Part shown: positions 22,903 to 31,552 of the stretch, one piece after another
Layout of the letters: the number at the start of each line of letters is the position of its first letter
Numbering within the stretch: the first letter of the stretch is position 1
Virus record (IMG/VR): IMGVR_UViG_3300030101_002457
Span: 1 to 46,392 of that record
From: a virus
Direction: 5' to 3' (one strand)
DNA length: 46,392 nucleotides
Position numbers and translations under genes: made by a program
The notes under the pieces: model-generated
Seen by the model: only the letters and a program-made list of their open reading frames with translations
Database searches by the model: none
What the model was told of the DNA's origin: nothing

Positions 22903-23327
22903 TATTTAGCCTTTATCATTCTTTTTTCTAATGCGCGTATTTTGCTCTTATTGGATTCTAATGCAGGTTGCAGAAATGGTCTAGCCGCCATTTTTGATGT
23001 GCCAAATTCAAGGAACGCTGAATAATTTGCCCTACTTTCTACAGAAACACCTAAACTGTCAGCATCTATTTTTAAAGCAATATTATTAACTAAGAATCCT
23101 GTGTCTGTTGCAGGTGGTTGACCTGCGCTTGATGCTCTATGAGTTCTTCGTGGATTATACTTTTCATAAACGACCCCAGACTTAGCTCCTTGTTGAATGG
23201 ACTGAACAGCGGTATTTCTTACAAGATTACCTGCCCTACCTACCAATGCTTTTGCATCTGCCGTATATTGGCTTATCACGCTGTTGTGGCGTGGTTTGTT
23301 GGTTACTCTTGTAGTTACCCTAGCCAT
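22902..23327 (-). CDS. HK97 gp10-like tail completion protein
   Basis: A 141-residue basic protein: LVRNTAVQSIQQGAKSG, ASSAGQPPATDTGFLVNNI, and YSAFLEFGTSKMAARPFLQPAL, the hallmark of the HK97 gp10 / minor tail Z-like family. It joins head and tail. Start ATG 23327 overlaps the upstream stop (TAATG); the longer reading from 23351 is rejected. Confidence 0.88.
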   Translation of the reverse strand: MARVTTRVTNKPRHNSVISQYTADAKALVGRAGNLVRNTAVQSIQQGAKSGVVYEKYNPRRTHRASSAGQPPATDTGFLVNNIALKIDADSLGVSVESRANYSAFLEFGTSKMAARPFLQPALESNKSKIRALEKRMIKAK

Positions 23328-23674
23328 TATGTTGCAACGCCTTCCTCGCACATTATTTCAAGATATTTATCTCTCTCGCCTTTATTCTCTATTCGTTTGA
23401 TATTAAAGGTGCGTGTGTATAAAACATTTTCTGAGGTAAACTGATAAACAATTCGATGTTTTATCGTCAAACCTCTGCGGAAGCGTATTGTGATTAAATG
23501 GCTAGTACGCCCTTCATTTTGATCGCCAAAAAATCTTTCTGAGCCACCCTGTGCTTCAATTCTACCAAAGACTGTTGCAATAGTAGAAAACGTAACACGA
23601 CCAGAACCACCCCCATCATCTGTGCGTGATGGAACTTGTAAAGCCAATCTATGTTGCATCTTACCAACAGACAC
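23327..23674 (-). CDS. Head-tail adaptor (SPP1 gp16 / Phage_H_T_join-like)
   Basis: A 115-residue beta-barrel protein: GKMQHRLALQVPSRTDDGGG, TVFGRIEAQGGSERFFGDQ, HLITIRFRRGLTIKHRI, TRTFNIKRIENKGERDKYLEIMCEE. These blocks define the stopper family that seals the connector. The start is GTG (TAGTG overlap with the upstream stop) behind a strong GGAGG. Confidence 0.88.
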   Translation of the reverse strand: MSVGKMQHRLALQVPSRTDDGGGSGRVTFSTIATVFGRIEAQGGSERFFGDQNEGRTSHLITIRFRRGLTIKHRIVYQFTSENVLYTRTFNIKRIENKGERDKYLEIMCEEGVAT

Positions 23675-24333
23675 TAATAATCACCTCCAAAACTTGATAC
23701 ACCATAACGTAAAATAGTGAATGGCAACAATAAAGATGTTAATATTTTTGGAGGTTCTGGTGGTGGGAATCTTTCAAAGTCTCCACGATGCTCATATAAA
23801 TACAAAATATATTGGAGCATGGCTGTTCTAATTGGCTCTGGCACATCAGCACGATTTGCACCATACCCTGCCACATAAGTGACTTCTAGTCCGTTGGCTT
23901 TTCTTAAATCAGTTGGAAATGAACCACCATCTCTCAAAACGATTCTTGCAGGATGACGCACTAAATCAACATAATAATTCGATGTTGCCCATGTGCTTTC
24001 GGTATCTGAATCATTGTAGTATTTTACAAAAGTTACACTCGACACTGGTGACTGTGGTAACTCAATAAAATTTAAAGAAGATGACTTGTAAGGCGCAGTA
24101 TAAACACCATCATACATAGGAATTTGATTCCCATACACAGAATCTAAAGATAACTTTAATGTAGTGTTTATCAAAGTTCTTTTTGTGTAATCTTCCACCC
24201 ATGTTCTTGCAGTTGTAATTAAAGATTCAACCAACATATTATCCACGCCAGAATCCAGTCTAAGATAATTTATTGTTTCCGCATTTGTAAGTGGTTCAAT
24301 AGTTGGGGGTGTGACTATAGATAAGCCTGACAT
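23674..24333 (-). CDS. Head-tail connector (gp6-like)
   Basis: A 219-residue protein. The N-terminus (SIVTPPTIEPLTNAETINYLRLD) and helix LVESLITTARTWVEDYTKRTL are those of the HK97 gp6/phiE125 gp8 connector family, with C-terminal PEPIRTAMLQYILYLYEHRGDF. It forms the ring beneath the portal. ATG at 24333 follows GGAG with good spacing; an ATG at 24345 overlaps the upstream small gene. Confidence 0.85.
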   Translation of the reverse strand: MSGLSIVTPPTIEPLTNAETINYLRLDSGVDNMLVESLITTARTWVEDYTKRTLINTTLKLSLDSVYGNQIPMYDGVYTAPYKSSSLNFIELPQSPVSSVTFVKYYNDSDTESTWATSNYYVDLVRHPARIVLRDGGSFPTDLRKANGLEVTYVAGYGANRADVPEPIRTAMLQYILYLYEHRGDFERFPPPEPPKILTSLLLPFTILRYGVSSFGGDY

Positions 24334-24334
24334 A

Positions 24335-24505
24335 TCAATCTCCATCCTCTTTCTTTGGTTCTTGTATCACTGGCTCATGCCACACTAAACCACGTTCTTT
24401 TATTTCTTCATCTGTCCATCTTCGCCATATTCGTGGATGTTTTACTCCGTTATCATCTGTCCAAGGTCTACCTTCTTTTATTATTCTAGAACCATATTTC
24501 CACAT
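24335..24505 (-). CDS. 56-residue conserved phage small protein
   Basis: A short reading: it starts MWKYGSRIIKEGRPW, continues TDDNGVKHPRIWRRWTDEEI and ends with a polar tail. The WTDDNGVKHP..W..W..EE pattern is one I recognise at the C-terminus of, or beside, tail-fibre proteins in marine phages, where it may be a chaperone-like tag; function unknown. It fits tightly between the lectin-fibre stop and the connector start, in the same operon. Confidence 0.65.
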   Translation of the reverse strand: MWKYGSRIIKEGRPWTDDNGVKHPRIWRRWTDEEIKERGLVWHEPVIQEPKKEDGD

Positions 24506-24507
24506 AC

Positions 24508-26952
24508 TTACCTCGCATTTGAATATTTAAAGGGGATTTCTGCGAATGCCATATAAATGTATTCACCACCAGAACCATTAATGTTATTGTGACTTGTTCT
24601 TAATTTAAAGCCATTTGATAGAAAATCTACATTTCTGAGCGTACTTGATGCTTCTGCAGTCGTACTATTTGCAAATATTCCTAAACTTGTTGGATTTATA
24701 GGATCGCGTTCACTATCAAGAATTGCCCAACTGGCAGTAACACCACTTGAAGCTCGTTTCAACATAACCCATGCAGGACGGAAACCAGTAAAAACAAACG
24801 TGCCATCATTGCTTCCATTTCCTGTGTATTCACCAAATTTAGAATAGCCGTCTATTGATGTAAAACAATAAGCTATATGCTCTTGTCCGTTTCTATTATT
24901 TCCTCCTGTGCCTGTGCCATGTACGCCAAAAGTTGTTGTGCTTGGTGTACCCCAAAATCCAGTTGATGAACCTTGCGTATTTGTTAGATTTAACTGTATA
25001 AAAGCATTTGCCCCCAAAGTTGTATGAAATACAATCCAATTATTAGATAAACCAAGACATTTTACTATAATCATATCAGGCACTGCACCTAACCCATGCC
25101 CAACACTCGCTGTTGTATTATCACCTGTATATTTTACAATGCTGAAACCTGCCTCTTGATTGGCTGAAACTGTACTTGAGCGACCACCATCTGTATTGCT
25201 GACGGCTGTTCCACCTGCTAACCAATTCCAAGCCACAAAATTAGTGGCGTTCTCATTTGTCCAGTTGCCACCACTATCAGAAACAGTAAATCCATCACTA
25301 TCAAAGCTAGGAAAAACGACACTACTATTTTCTGCGCTTGTAGCATTAGAAAATATACTTTTATTTACGCCTCTAACACTATCTAAAAATCCATGACTTA
25401 ATGAAGAACTATTCCTAGCTTTTATCCAAACCCAATCAGGTTGAAAGCCCACTCCTGTAATTGATTTACTGGTTGAGTCATCCCCTGTATACAGAACTGT
25501 ATTAAAATAATCTTCTGGAATTTCGTCATTCTTCGGGCTGATTGGTGGTTCTGCGAAGTTTTTTGTACACAATGCTAAAAAACCAGATGGAACAGAATGA
25601 TGAAACGCTCCGATCCCATTTTCATCAGCGTTAGAACCCACTGATTCTAAACCAGAAAATGTGCTATCTTGCCCAAAATTAGCGTGTTGTTCACTAGCAC
25701 CTGAAGTAGAGGCGTTAAGCATATAGGCTAAATAACTTTCAGTTCCAATGGTTGCCTCTGTGACAGTACCTTGACTCACTCCGTTTTTAAAAAATTGCAC
25801 TGTGTTATTTTCTCCGTCAACCGCTACCCCGATAACATCTCCATCAGTGTAAGTTGCGGCAGATACTTCAGTTGCCCCTGTGATTGAACTAAAAATCGCA
25901 CCACTAGCGGCAGTGTAATATATAGAACCTGTTTGTGCCGTTGGGTAACTTCTAGCACCACCAACATATGACTTTACGATACCTATAGCTGTTCCGTTTC
26001 CTGTAGAGTTCGACCTAGCTTCAAAATAGAATTTTTTAAAAGCATGGTTTACTGCATGATTACTCAAAGCATATCCAAGTTGTGAACCAGCACTTGTCGC
26101 TCTTAAATTACCTTCAGATACTGTGTAATCATCTAAAGTTGTAGAAAGTAAAGTAGAAAAATTATTAGTGGGACTATCTGAAACAACATCATGTACATTG
26201 AAATTATGTGGCGTATAATTATTTGTATTGCCGCTAGTATCTTCTCCAATGTTTGAACTATCAACAAATTCTAAGTTATAGCCATTTGTGCCGTAAGTTC
26301 CTGTGTAATTCTTTGGAATCCAAACGCCTGATTTTGTTTCCCCAAAACTAGTTGGGTTTAATTGTTGCCCATCAACAAAATTTATTTCAGCCATGTAACC
26401 ATCAAAATCTGAGGCTTCATCATACCCTTGATGTCCTATAGCATGTTCTACTGTAGAATTAAAAAAAGTATTTGTATCTTGATTAGGATATTGCGTTTGA
26501 CTAAGAGATTGCAAAGTTCCATTAATATAAATTTTTGTTCTATTTGAACTAGTGGCTTGTGTTGTATCTATAGCCACCAAAATATGATACCAAGAACTAG
26601 TATCTCTTAAGACAGCATTGGTTATAGCTACGCGAGAAGAACCTGAACCCCCACCTAAATTAACCCCAGATTCTCTGACATAATATCTGAGAGTATTATC
26701 AGTTTCTAAATAAATCATTCCTCTGTTAGTGCTTGCTGTACCTGCAAACGCAAGATGCTGTTGTGTACCCAAGTTACATCTTTTAATCCACGCACTCCAA
26801 GTCCACGTTTTCCTATCGCCTGTGCTTGATGGTGTCCTGCTTAGATAAGTGTTACTACCATCTTCAAAACGCAAAGACTTCCCTATGGAATGACCATAGA
26901 AGTCACCTGCACCTGAAAAAAATAGTTGTGATGCACCAAATACTCCTGACAT
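24508..26952 (-). CDS. Tail fibre/receptor-binding protein with LamG and SPRY domains
   Basis: An 814-residue protein built of lectin-like domains. A LamG/concanavalin-like jelly roll covers about residues 25-215 (FTWSAW-type strand TWTWSAWIKRC, SWYHILVAIDTT, IYINGTLQ, YDEASDFDGYMAEINFVDG). A SPRY/B30.2-like domain lies around residues 290-430 (FYFEARS, VIGVAVDGENNTVQFFKNGV). A C-terminal repeat-bearing region of about 320 residues follows (FQPDWVWIKARN, VPDMIIVKC, FRPAWVMLKRAS), like DUF7483. It probably binds host surface glycans. It overlaps the stop of the next upstream fibre gene (TAATG). Confidence 0.85.
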   Translation of the reverse strand: MSGVFGASQLFFSGAGDFYGHSIGKSLRFEDGSNTYLSRTPSSTGDRKTWTWSAWIKRCNLGTQQHLAFAGTASTNRGMIYLETDNTLRYYVRESGVNLGGGSGSSRVAITNAVLRDTSSWYHILVAIDTTQATSSNRTKIYINGTLQSLSQTQYPNQDTNTFFNSTVEHAIGHQGYDEASDFDGYMAEINFVDGQQLNPTSFGETKSGVWIPKNYTGTYGTNGYNLEFVDSSNIGEDTSGNTNNYTPHNFNVHDVVSDSPTNNFSTLLSTTLDDYTVSEGNLRATSAGSQLGYALSNHAVNHAFKKFYFEARSNSTGNGTAIGIVKSYVGGARSYPTAQTGSIYYTAASGAIFSSITGATEVSAATYTDGDVIGVAVDGENNTVQFFKNGVSQGTVTEATIGTESYLAYMLNASTSGASEQHANFGQDSTFSGLESVGSNADENGIGAFHHSVPSGFLALCTKNFAEPPISPKNDEIPEDYFNTVLYTGDDSTSKSITGVGFQPDWVWIKARNSSSLSHGFLDSVRGVNKSIFSNATSAENSSVVFPSFDSDGFTVSDSGGNWTNENATNFVAWNWLAGGTAVSNTDGGRSSTVSANQEAGFSIVKYTGDNTTASVGHGLGAVPDMIIVKCLGLSNNWIVFHTTLGANAFIQLNLTNTQGSSTGFWGTPSTTTFGVHGTGTGGNNRNGQEHIAYCFTSIDGYSKFGEYTGNGSNDGTFVFTGFRPAWVMLKRASSGVTASWAILDSERDPINPTSLGIFANSTTAEASSTLRNVDFLSNGFKLRTSHNNINGSGGEYIYMAFAEIPFKYSNAR

Positions 26953-27851
26953 TATGCAAATGCTTTCTGAGGTGTGCCAAGTAAAATTCTATTTGCGGCT
27001 ATGACAACGTATGGAACTAAATCAGTAGTTCCTCCTGTGCTTGATAAATCAAGTGTTGAACCACCTCCTGCTATTTCATAATCGCTTTCTAGCGAAACAA
27101 CTCTGCTCCCTGTTCCATCTTGAATAAACGCAATAAAACCTGATTGACCAACTTGTTCTGTTGATGGGTTTGCAAGTGTCACTGCACCTGTCAGCGTCAG
27201 AACAAAATTTTGATTGGTTGCAAAATCTAAAGTTACACTTCCAGTATTGCTTGTATCCGTATCTGTTGTAGCAATAGCAGTTCCTGTGACTGTGATTCCA
27301 TTCGCTGTTGTAGCTATTTTAGCAGAATTATTATGAAATAAAGTTACTGCACCATCATCAACAAATGTAGCCATTGTTTCAGATGTGCCTTTAATATCTA
27401 ATTGACTCGATATAATTGTCAGATTACCTGTGCCAGTATCTTCAATGAAACTACCATTAGTTGCGTGATGATATATAGATAAATCTGTTCCTGCTCCAAA
27501 AGTTAAACGATCATCAGAAGCACTTGCACTATCACCAAAAACAATATTTTTTGTATTGACATCTAAATTGCCGCCCAGTTGGGGAGTTGTATCCGACACA
27601 ATATTAATGGTTGTTGGGCTTGCAGTATCTGCACTTTGGTCAAACGTGAACAAACTGATAAAAGCATCATTGTCTGCGTTTCTGACCTTGAGAATGTTGT
27701 TTCCTGTATCATACCAATATTGATATGCAAATGTAGTGGATGGTGCTGTTCCATTAGAATTATTACTACTTATTGCTGATAATGCACCATTCAAATCACT
27801 TCTAAAATTTGGAAATGATTGGTTTGCAATTACATAATCATGAGTTGCCAT
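26952..27851 (-). CDS. Tail fibre protein with beta-repeat region
   Basis: A 299-residue protein. The N-terminus (THDYVIANQSFPNFRSDLNGALSAI) is a common attachment head in marine-phage fibres. The middle contains TTPQLGGNLDVNTKNIVFGD and short beta-strand repeats (DDRLTFGAGTDLSIYHHATNG, TISSQLDIKG). The C-terminus is hydrophobic. The PQLGGNLD block is shared with the fibre at 31553-33244. GGAG precedes the ATG. Confidence 0.8.
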   Translation of the reverse strand: MATHDYVIANQSFPNFRSDLNGALSAISSNNSNGTAPSTTFAYQYWYDTGNNILKVRNADNDAFISLFTFDQSADTASPTTINIVSDTTPQLGGNLDVNTKNIVFGDSASASDDRLTFGAGTDLSIYHHATNGSFIEDTGTGNLTIISSQLDIKGTSETMATFVDDGAVTLFHNNSAKIATTANGITVTGTAIATTDTDTSNTGSVTLDFATNQNFVLTLTGAVTLANPSTEQVGQSGFIAFIQDGTGSRVVSLESDYEIAGGGSTLDLSSTGGTTDLVPYVVIAANRILLGTPQKAFA

Positions 27852-27860
27852 TAGTGTCTC

Positions 27861-30740
27861 CTATGCCGCTACTTCCCCAAACCCTTTTGCAACATAATCA
27901 AAGGTTCGATTTACTCCTGCGTTACTACTATTAAAAAACTGTATAGTAAATCCTGTTGCTGATTTACTAGTTATAGCATAATAATCACCGCTTGATAAGT
28001 TTTGTGCTGTTATTCCTATTCCTGATAAAGTTTTATATGCAGGTGAAAAGGTAATTGTCTTTGTGCCTGTGCCACTTGACAAATCAGATTCAGCTATAAC
28101 TCTATCAGGCATATCTATTGTAACTTTCAATGTCCCTACTTTTGGGGATGCTGTGGTGGATGTTGTTGTAAGTATTGCCTTGAATTTAAATGCTCTTGCT
28201 TTGTAATCACCTGCAAAAAACTTGCGAAATGCGGTAAAAGTTGGTGAACCACTGGGATCACCTTCTGTGGTTGCTATTTGTATTTCTACATTTGTATCAT
28301 CAAATGCTTGAACATCACCATCAAAATTTCCTATTGCATCATCAAATAACCCTGTTGCGGAATCAAACAAATCTGCATATTCAACACGAGTCACAGAAAT
28401 ATCTGTTGAAACTCTGCTTGTAAAAACTTGTCCTAAATCAACGAAATTATCAAATTCATAAGTACCTGTTAGATGAACTGCATCTGCGCCTCCATCAAAC
28501 AAGCCTGTTGCATCATCAAAATTTCCCGTTGCCGCATCAAATAATCCTTGAGTTGAGAGAACCAATCCATCCTCTACTGCCGCCACGTTTGTTTTTGCGC
28601 CATTGAAATCAGGATTTTGTGTTGATGTTGCCACTGCATTTAACCCTTTAATACTCTCAATCAACGCAACTTGGTTTGATGCGTTTAAAGAATTATTGCC
28701 TAATTTATCTATTGATTTAATAAAGTATGTTCCAGTGATTGCAGGGACTACAACAGTGTTAGCAGGGCGTGAAACCTTTTCTGCTAGTGTTACACTATTT
28801 GAGTAAGTAGCACCGCTTGTCGAGCTTGAATGGCGTATTACATAGTGACTTAAATCTAGATCAGAAACAGGTGTCCATGCTAGATGTGCTTCTGTGCCTA
28901 TAATATTCACTGAAAAGTTTGTAACATCTGATGGCAACGCTGTTTTTCCAACCACTTGATGTTGTACTGTAGTGAACGCAGATGTAACGCCTATAGATGA
29001 TACCACCCTTGCTCTTATATCATAGGTTGCTGAATCCTCTACATCGACCAACTCAAATTTATTTGAAGCAGAAGTTCCTATCGCTATGAAATTTGAATCT
29101 GTTGCTTTTTTGGCTTCTACCTCAAACTGGTCTGCATAAACACTTGCAGATGTTGGTTCTGCCACCAAAACCGATAGAGCCTTTTCGTTGAAAACCTGTA
29201 GCTCATCAGAAACACTCAAACTAGGGGCTTGTATTGTGAATGGGTCAGGTAAGTTGGTATTATCTTGTTGAAAACTTGCTTCATCAACGGATTCCGTCCA
29301 ATCATAAACAGAGCTTGCTGTTTCTCTTAATGTCACTGCAATTCCTATTTCTGCGCTATCTGTTTTCAATCCCCACTCTACAACCTCAAATATTTTGTTT
29401 GTCATGCCAAGTTTTGAATTAGTAAATTGAACTGTATCACCAATCGCTAATTTAAACCCTTTTAGATTCATTCCAATTTGTAAAACTATTTGTTGTCTAT
29501 TTTGAAAAAGCTGTATCTTTGCAAGCCTTTGTGCCATAGAAGAAGATGTTGTGTAGGGCAAATCATAATTAACAAAAATCTGTTCACCATCTTCATTTAC
29601 AAATGTTGAAGAAGTTACTGTTGGATAATCAGCAGGAACGAAATTTGTTGTTGTGGGCGCAAAAATACCTTTGACAGAATTAAAATTATCTCTCTTACTT
29701 TTTCTTGTTGATACTGTAAGATTACCAATCAAATCTGCTTCTGTAATTGTCATAACTGGACTAGTAAATTTTGCCGCCTTAATTGTAAACTGACCATTAG
29801 AATAAGAAATTATACCACCTAAACTTGTTATCATTTTTTCAAGATTGCTTTTTGCTGAATCACCAGATTCCACAGAGCCATTAAAGGTGTACTTGCTTTC
29901 ACTTCCACCTGCTTTCAAGTTTATTGTTTCATCACATACGTTTGCGGCTGTTGCAAAATCAGTGTCATTTATTTCTGTTGATGATGCACCCAAACCAAAA
30001 CGAGAATTTGTTAAATAATCTCGTATACATAATGCAGGGTTTGTTGAAAATGATGTTGATGAATCTCTGGGGTCAAAAACTTTTCTTCCCTTTACCTTTG
30101 CTGAAATATTAGGCAATCCACTTGCAAAAGCATTCCTATCAAACTCAAGTCTTGCATACATATAAGCAATGCCTTGAAGTCTGTGTTGATCTGTCCACAC
30201 GCTTGATTCAGAAACGAGGTTTGTATCAGCCGCTTGGTTATCTGCACCAAGATGAAAATATATTCTAATTTTATTTGCAAATTTACTTGGTGATGTGCAG
30301 TTTCCATTTGAATCTAAGGTAATCTCTTCATCATTGATGAATATACCTATTGTATTACTTCCACTTGCTGTGCCTATTGCTTCAACCTCATGGCTTGCAA
30401 CACAAATCACAAGATGTAAAAATTTATCATTTTGCGTTGATTCAACATGAGCAAGCAAGCCTGATACCCTTGTTTCCCCATAAACTGCTCGTCTTGGAAA
30501 AGTAGGTTGTTTAATCATCTGCCTACGATTATTACTCACATTTGCAAAATCACTAAAATCAGGTAAATCAGGTTTTGGAGCGAGGGAAGATGCACCTGCA
30601 ATCAGTGCCGCATTTTTTGCCGTTGCGATTGCGAATGCTCTGAAACCACCTGCAGGTCCCATAGCAAAAGTCATGACTGCCGCTTGAATTAGAACTTCTG
30701 GCTTGGTTATGTTTTTAAAAAAATCTTTTATAAAACCCAT
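27861..30740 (-). CDS. Tail-tip host-specificity protein (gpJ-like)
   Basis: A 959-residue protein. The N-terminal ~45 residues are hydrophobic (VMTFAMGPAGGFRAFAIATA). The J-like hub region follows (RRAVYGETRVSGLLAHVES, then LTNSRFGLGAS). Fibronectin-III-like modules cover about residues 510-700. A run of LFD-x-ATG-type repeats (28310-28560 in the DNA) comes next, then a beta-rich C-terminus. It should sit at the tail tip and contact the receptor or translocate DNA. ATG abuts the preceding tip gene. Confidence 0.85.
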   Translation of the reverse strand: MGFIKDFFKNITKPEVLIQAAVMTFAMGPAGGFRAFAIATAKNAALIAGASSLAPKPDLPDFSDFANVSNNRRQMIKQPTFPRRAVYGETRVSGLLAHVESTQNDKFLHLVICVASHEVEAIGTASGSNTIGIFINDEEITLDSNGNCTSPSKFANKIRIYFHLGADNQAADTNLVSESSVWTDQHRLQGIAYMYARLEFDRNAFASGLPNISAKVKGRKVFDPRDSSTSFSTNPALCIRDYLTNSRFGLGASSTEINDTDFATAANVCDETINLKAGGSESKYTFNGSVESGDSAKSNLEKMITSLGGIISYSNGQFTIKAAKFTSPVMTITEADLIGNLTVSTRKSKRDNFNSVKGIFAPTTTNFVPADYPTVTSSTFVNEDGEQIFVNYDLPYTTSSSMAQRLAKIQLFQNRQQIVLQIGMNLKGFKLAIGDTVQFTNSKLGMTNKIFEVVEWGLKTDSAEIGIAVTLRETASSVYDWTESVDEASFQQDNTNLPDPFTIQAPSLSVSDELQVFNEKALSVLVAEPTSASVYADQFEVEAKKATDSNFIAIGTSASNKFELVDVEDSATYDIRARVVSSIGVTSAFTTVQHQVVGKTALPSDVTNFSVNIIGTEAHLAWTPVSDLDLSHYVIRHSSSTSGATYSNSVTLAEKVSRPANTVVVPAITGTYFIKSIDKLGNNSLNASNQVALIESIKGLNAVATSTQNPDFNGAKTNVAAVEDGLVLSTQGLFDAATGNFDDATGLFDGGADAVHLTGTYEFDNFVDLGQVFTSRVSTDISVTRVEYADLFDSATGLFDDAIGNFDGDVQAFDDTNVEIQIATTEGDPSGSPTFTAFRKFFAGDYKARAFKFKAILTTTSTTASPKVGTLKVTIDMPDRVIAESDLSSGTGTKTITFSPAYKTLSGIGITAQNLSSGDYYAITSKSATGFTIQFFNSSNAGVNRTFDYVAKGFGEVAA

Positions 30741-31297
30741 TAACGACCCCAGACAATTTCTTTATCTTGTAAATCAGCAACTAAATCTAAACCTAAATCA
30801 TCTGGAAAATCTATTTTTTGGTCTTCACTGGTAAACCTTCTTATTTTAGAACTTTCCAAACGAATAAGTCTATTTTCTACTGTTAGATTTATGGTAGCAG
30901 ATTCAGCATCATCTGTAATCGTCATAATATCCATAAAACCTTTGAATATTATAAATGGATCAGAGATAACTGCATTGCTCGAATCCAACGCACCAAAATG
31001 TATTGTTGCATCTCTTGATTGATAATTAAAATTTAATGCGGCTGAAATCAAATCCGTTGGCACTCCTGATAATGTTAAAGTTGAACCATTGGCTTGTATT
31101 TGACCAGTTTCCGTTGCTGTACTAACGCCAAGAATATTGCTACCCCCAGTATAAGATACACCTCCAAAAGTGATTGTGCCTGTTCCTGTCCAAAGGCGTA
31201 TGACATCTGTTTCAAAGTCTAAGGTAACTGCATAAAATGGTCTGATACTGCTAGTATTAAATTCGGTATTTAATGTGTTTGTAATATCTCTTGTCAT
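30740..31297 (-). CDS. Tail-tip/baseplate hub protein (DUF2163-like)
   Basis: A 185-residue protein: FYAVTLDFETDVIRLWTGTGTITFGGVSYTGG, then LTLSGVPTDLISAALN and IIFKGFMDIMTITDD...INLTVENRLIRLE. This strand pattern is that of baseplate hub proteins encoded just before gpJ-like genes in GTA-like tails. The family call is by pattern and position, not by a unique motif. Confidence 0.7.
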   Translation of the reverse strand: MTRDITNTLNTEFNTSSIRPFYAVTLDFETDVIRLWTGTGTITFGGVSYTGGSNILGVSTATETGQIQANGSTLTLSGVPTDLISAALNFNYQSRDATIHFGALDSSNAVISDPFIIFKGFMDIMTITDDAESATINLTVENRLIRLESSKIRRFTSEDQKIDFPDDLGLDLVADLQDKEIVWGR

Positions 31298-31325
31298 GTA
31301 GCAAATAAACTCATTGTAATTATTT

Positions 31326-31541
31326 TTAAAAAGGATTTTGTTCTGTTAAGATTTCTTTTGCGCTTTCAGATAAAACAAAAGTGCTGTCACCATTTGCTTT
31401 TTGAACTTGATACTCCTCTCGATGCAATAAGATAACCATACCCACGTATTCAGAATACTCACCCAAAATTTGAGAGTTAAGTTGCTTATGTAAAGGGGCA
31501 AAAGAATAAATTGATGCTTCACATTCTGATTTTAAACTCAT
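31326..31541 (-). CDS. Small structural-operon protein, unknown
   Basis: A 71-residue protein (SECEASIYSFAPLHKQLNSQIL, GMVILLHREEYQVQKANGD) with no membrane segment or recognised family. It sits between a fibre gene and the baseplate hub with the same direction and short spacers, so it is probably expressed with the tail. GGGGA lies upstream of the ATG. Confidence 0.55.
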   Translation of the reverse strand: MSLKSECEASIYSFAPLHKQLNSQILGEYSEYVGMVILLHREEYQVQKANGDSTFVLSESAKEILTEQNPF

Positions 31542-31552
31542 GATATTATCCC

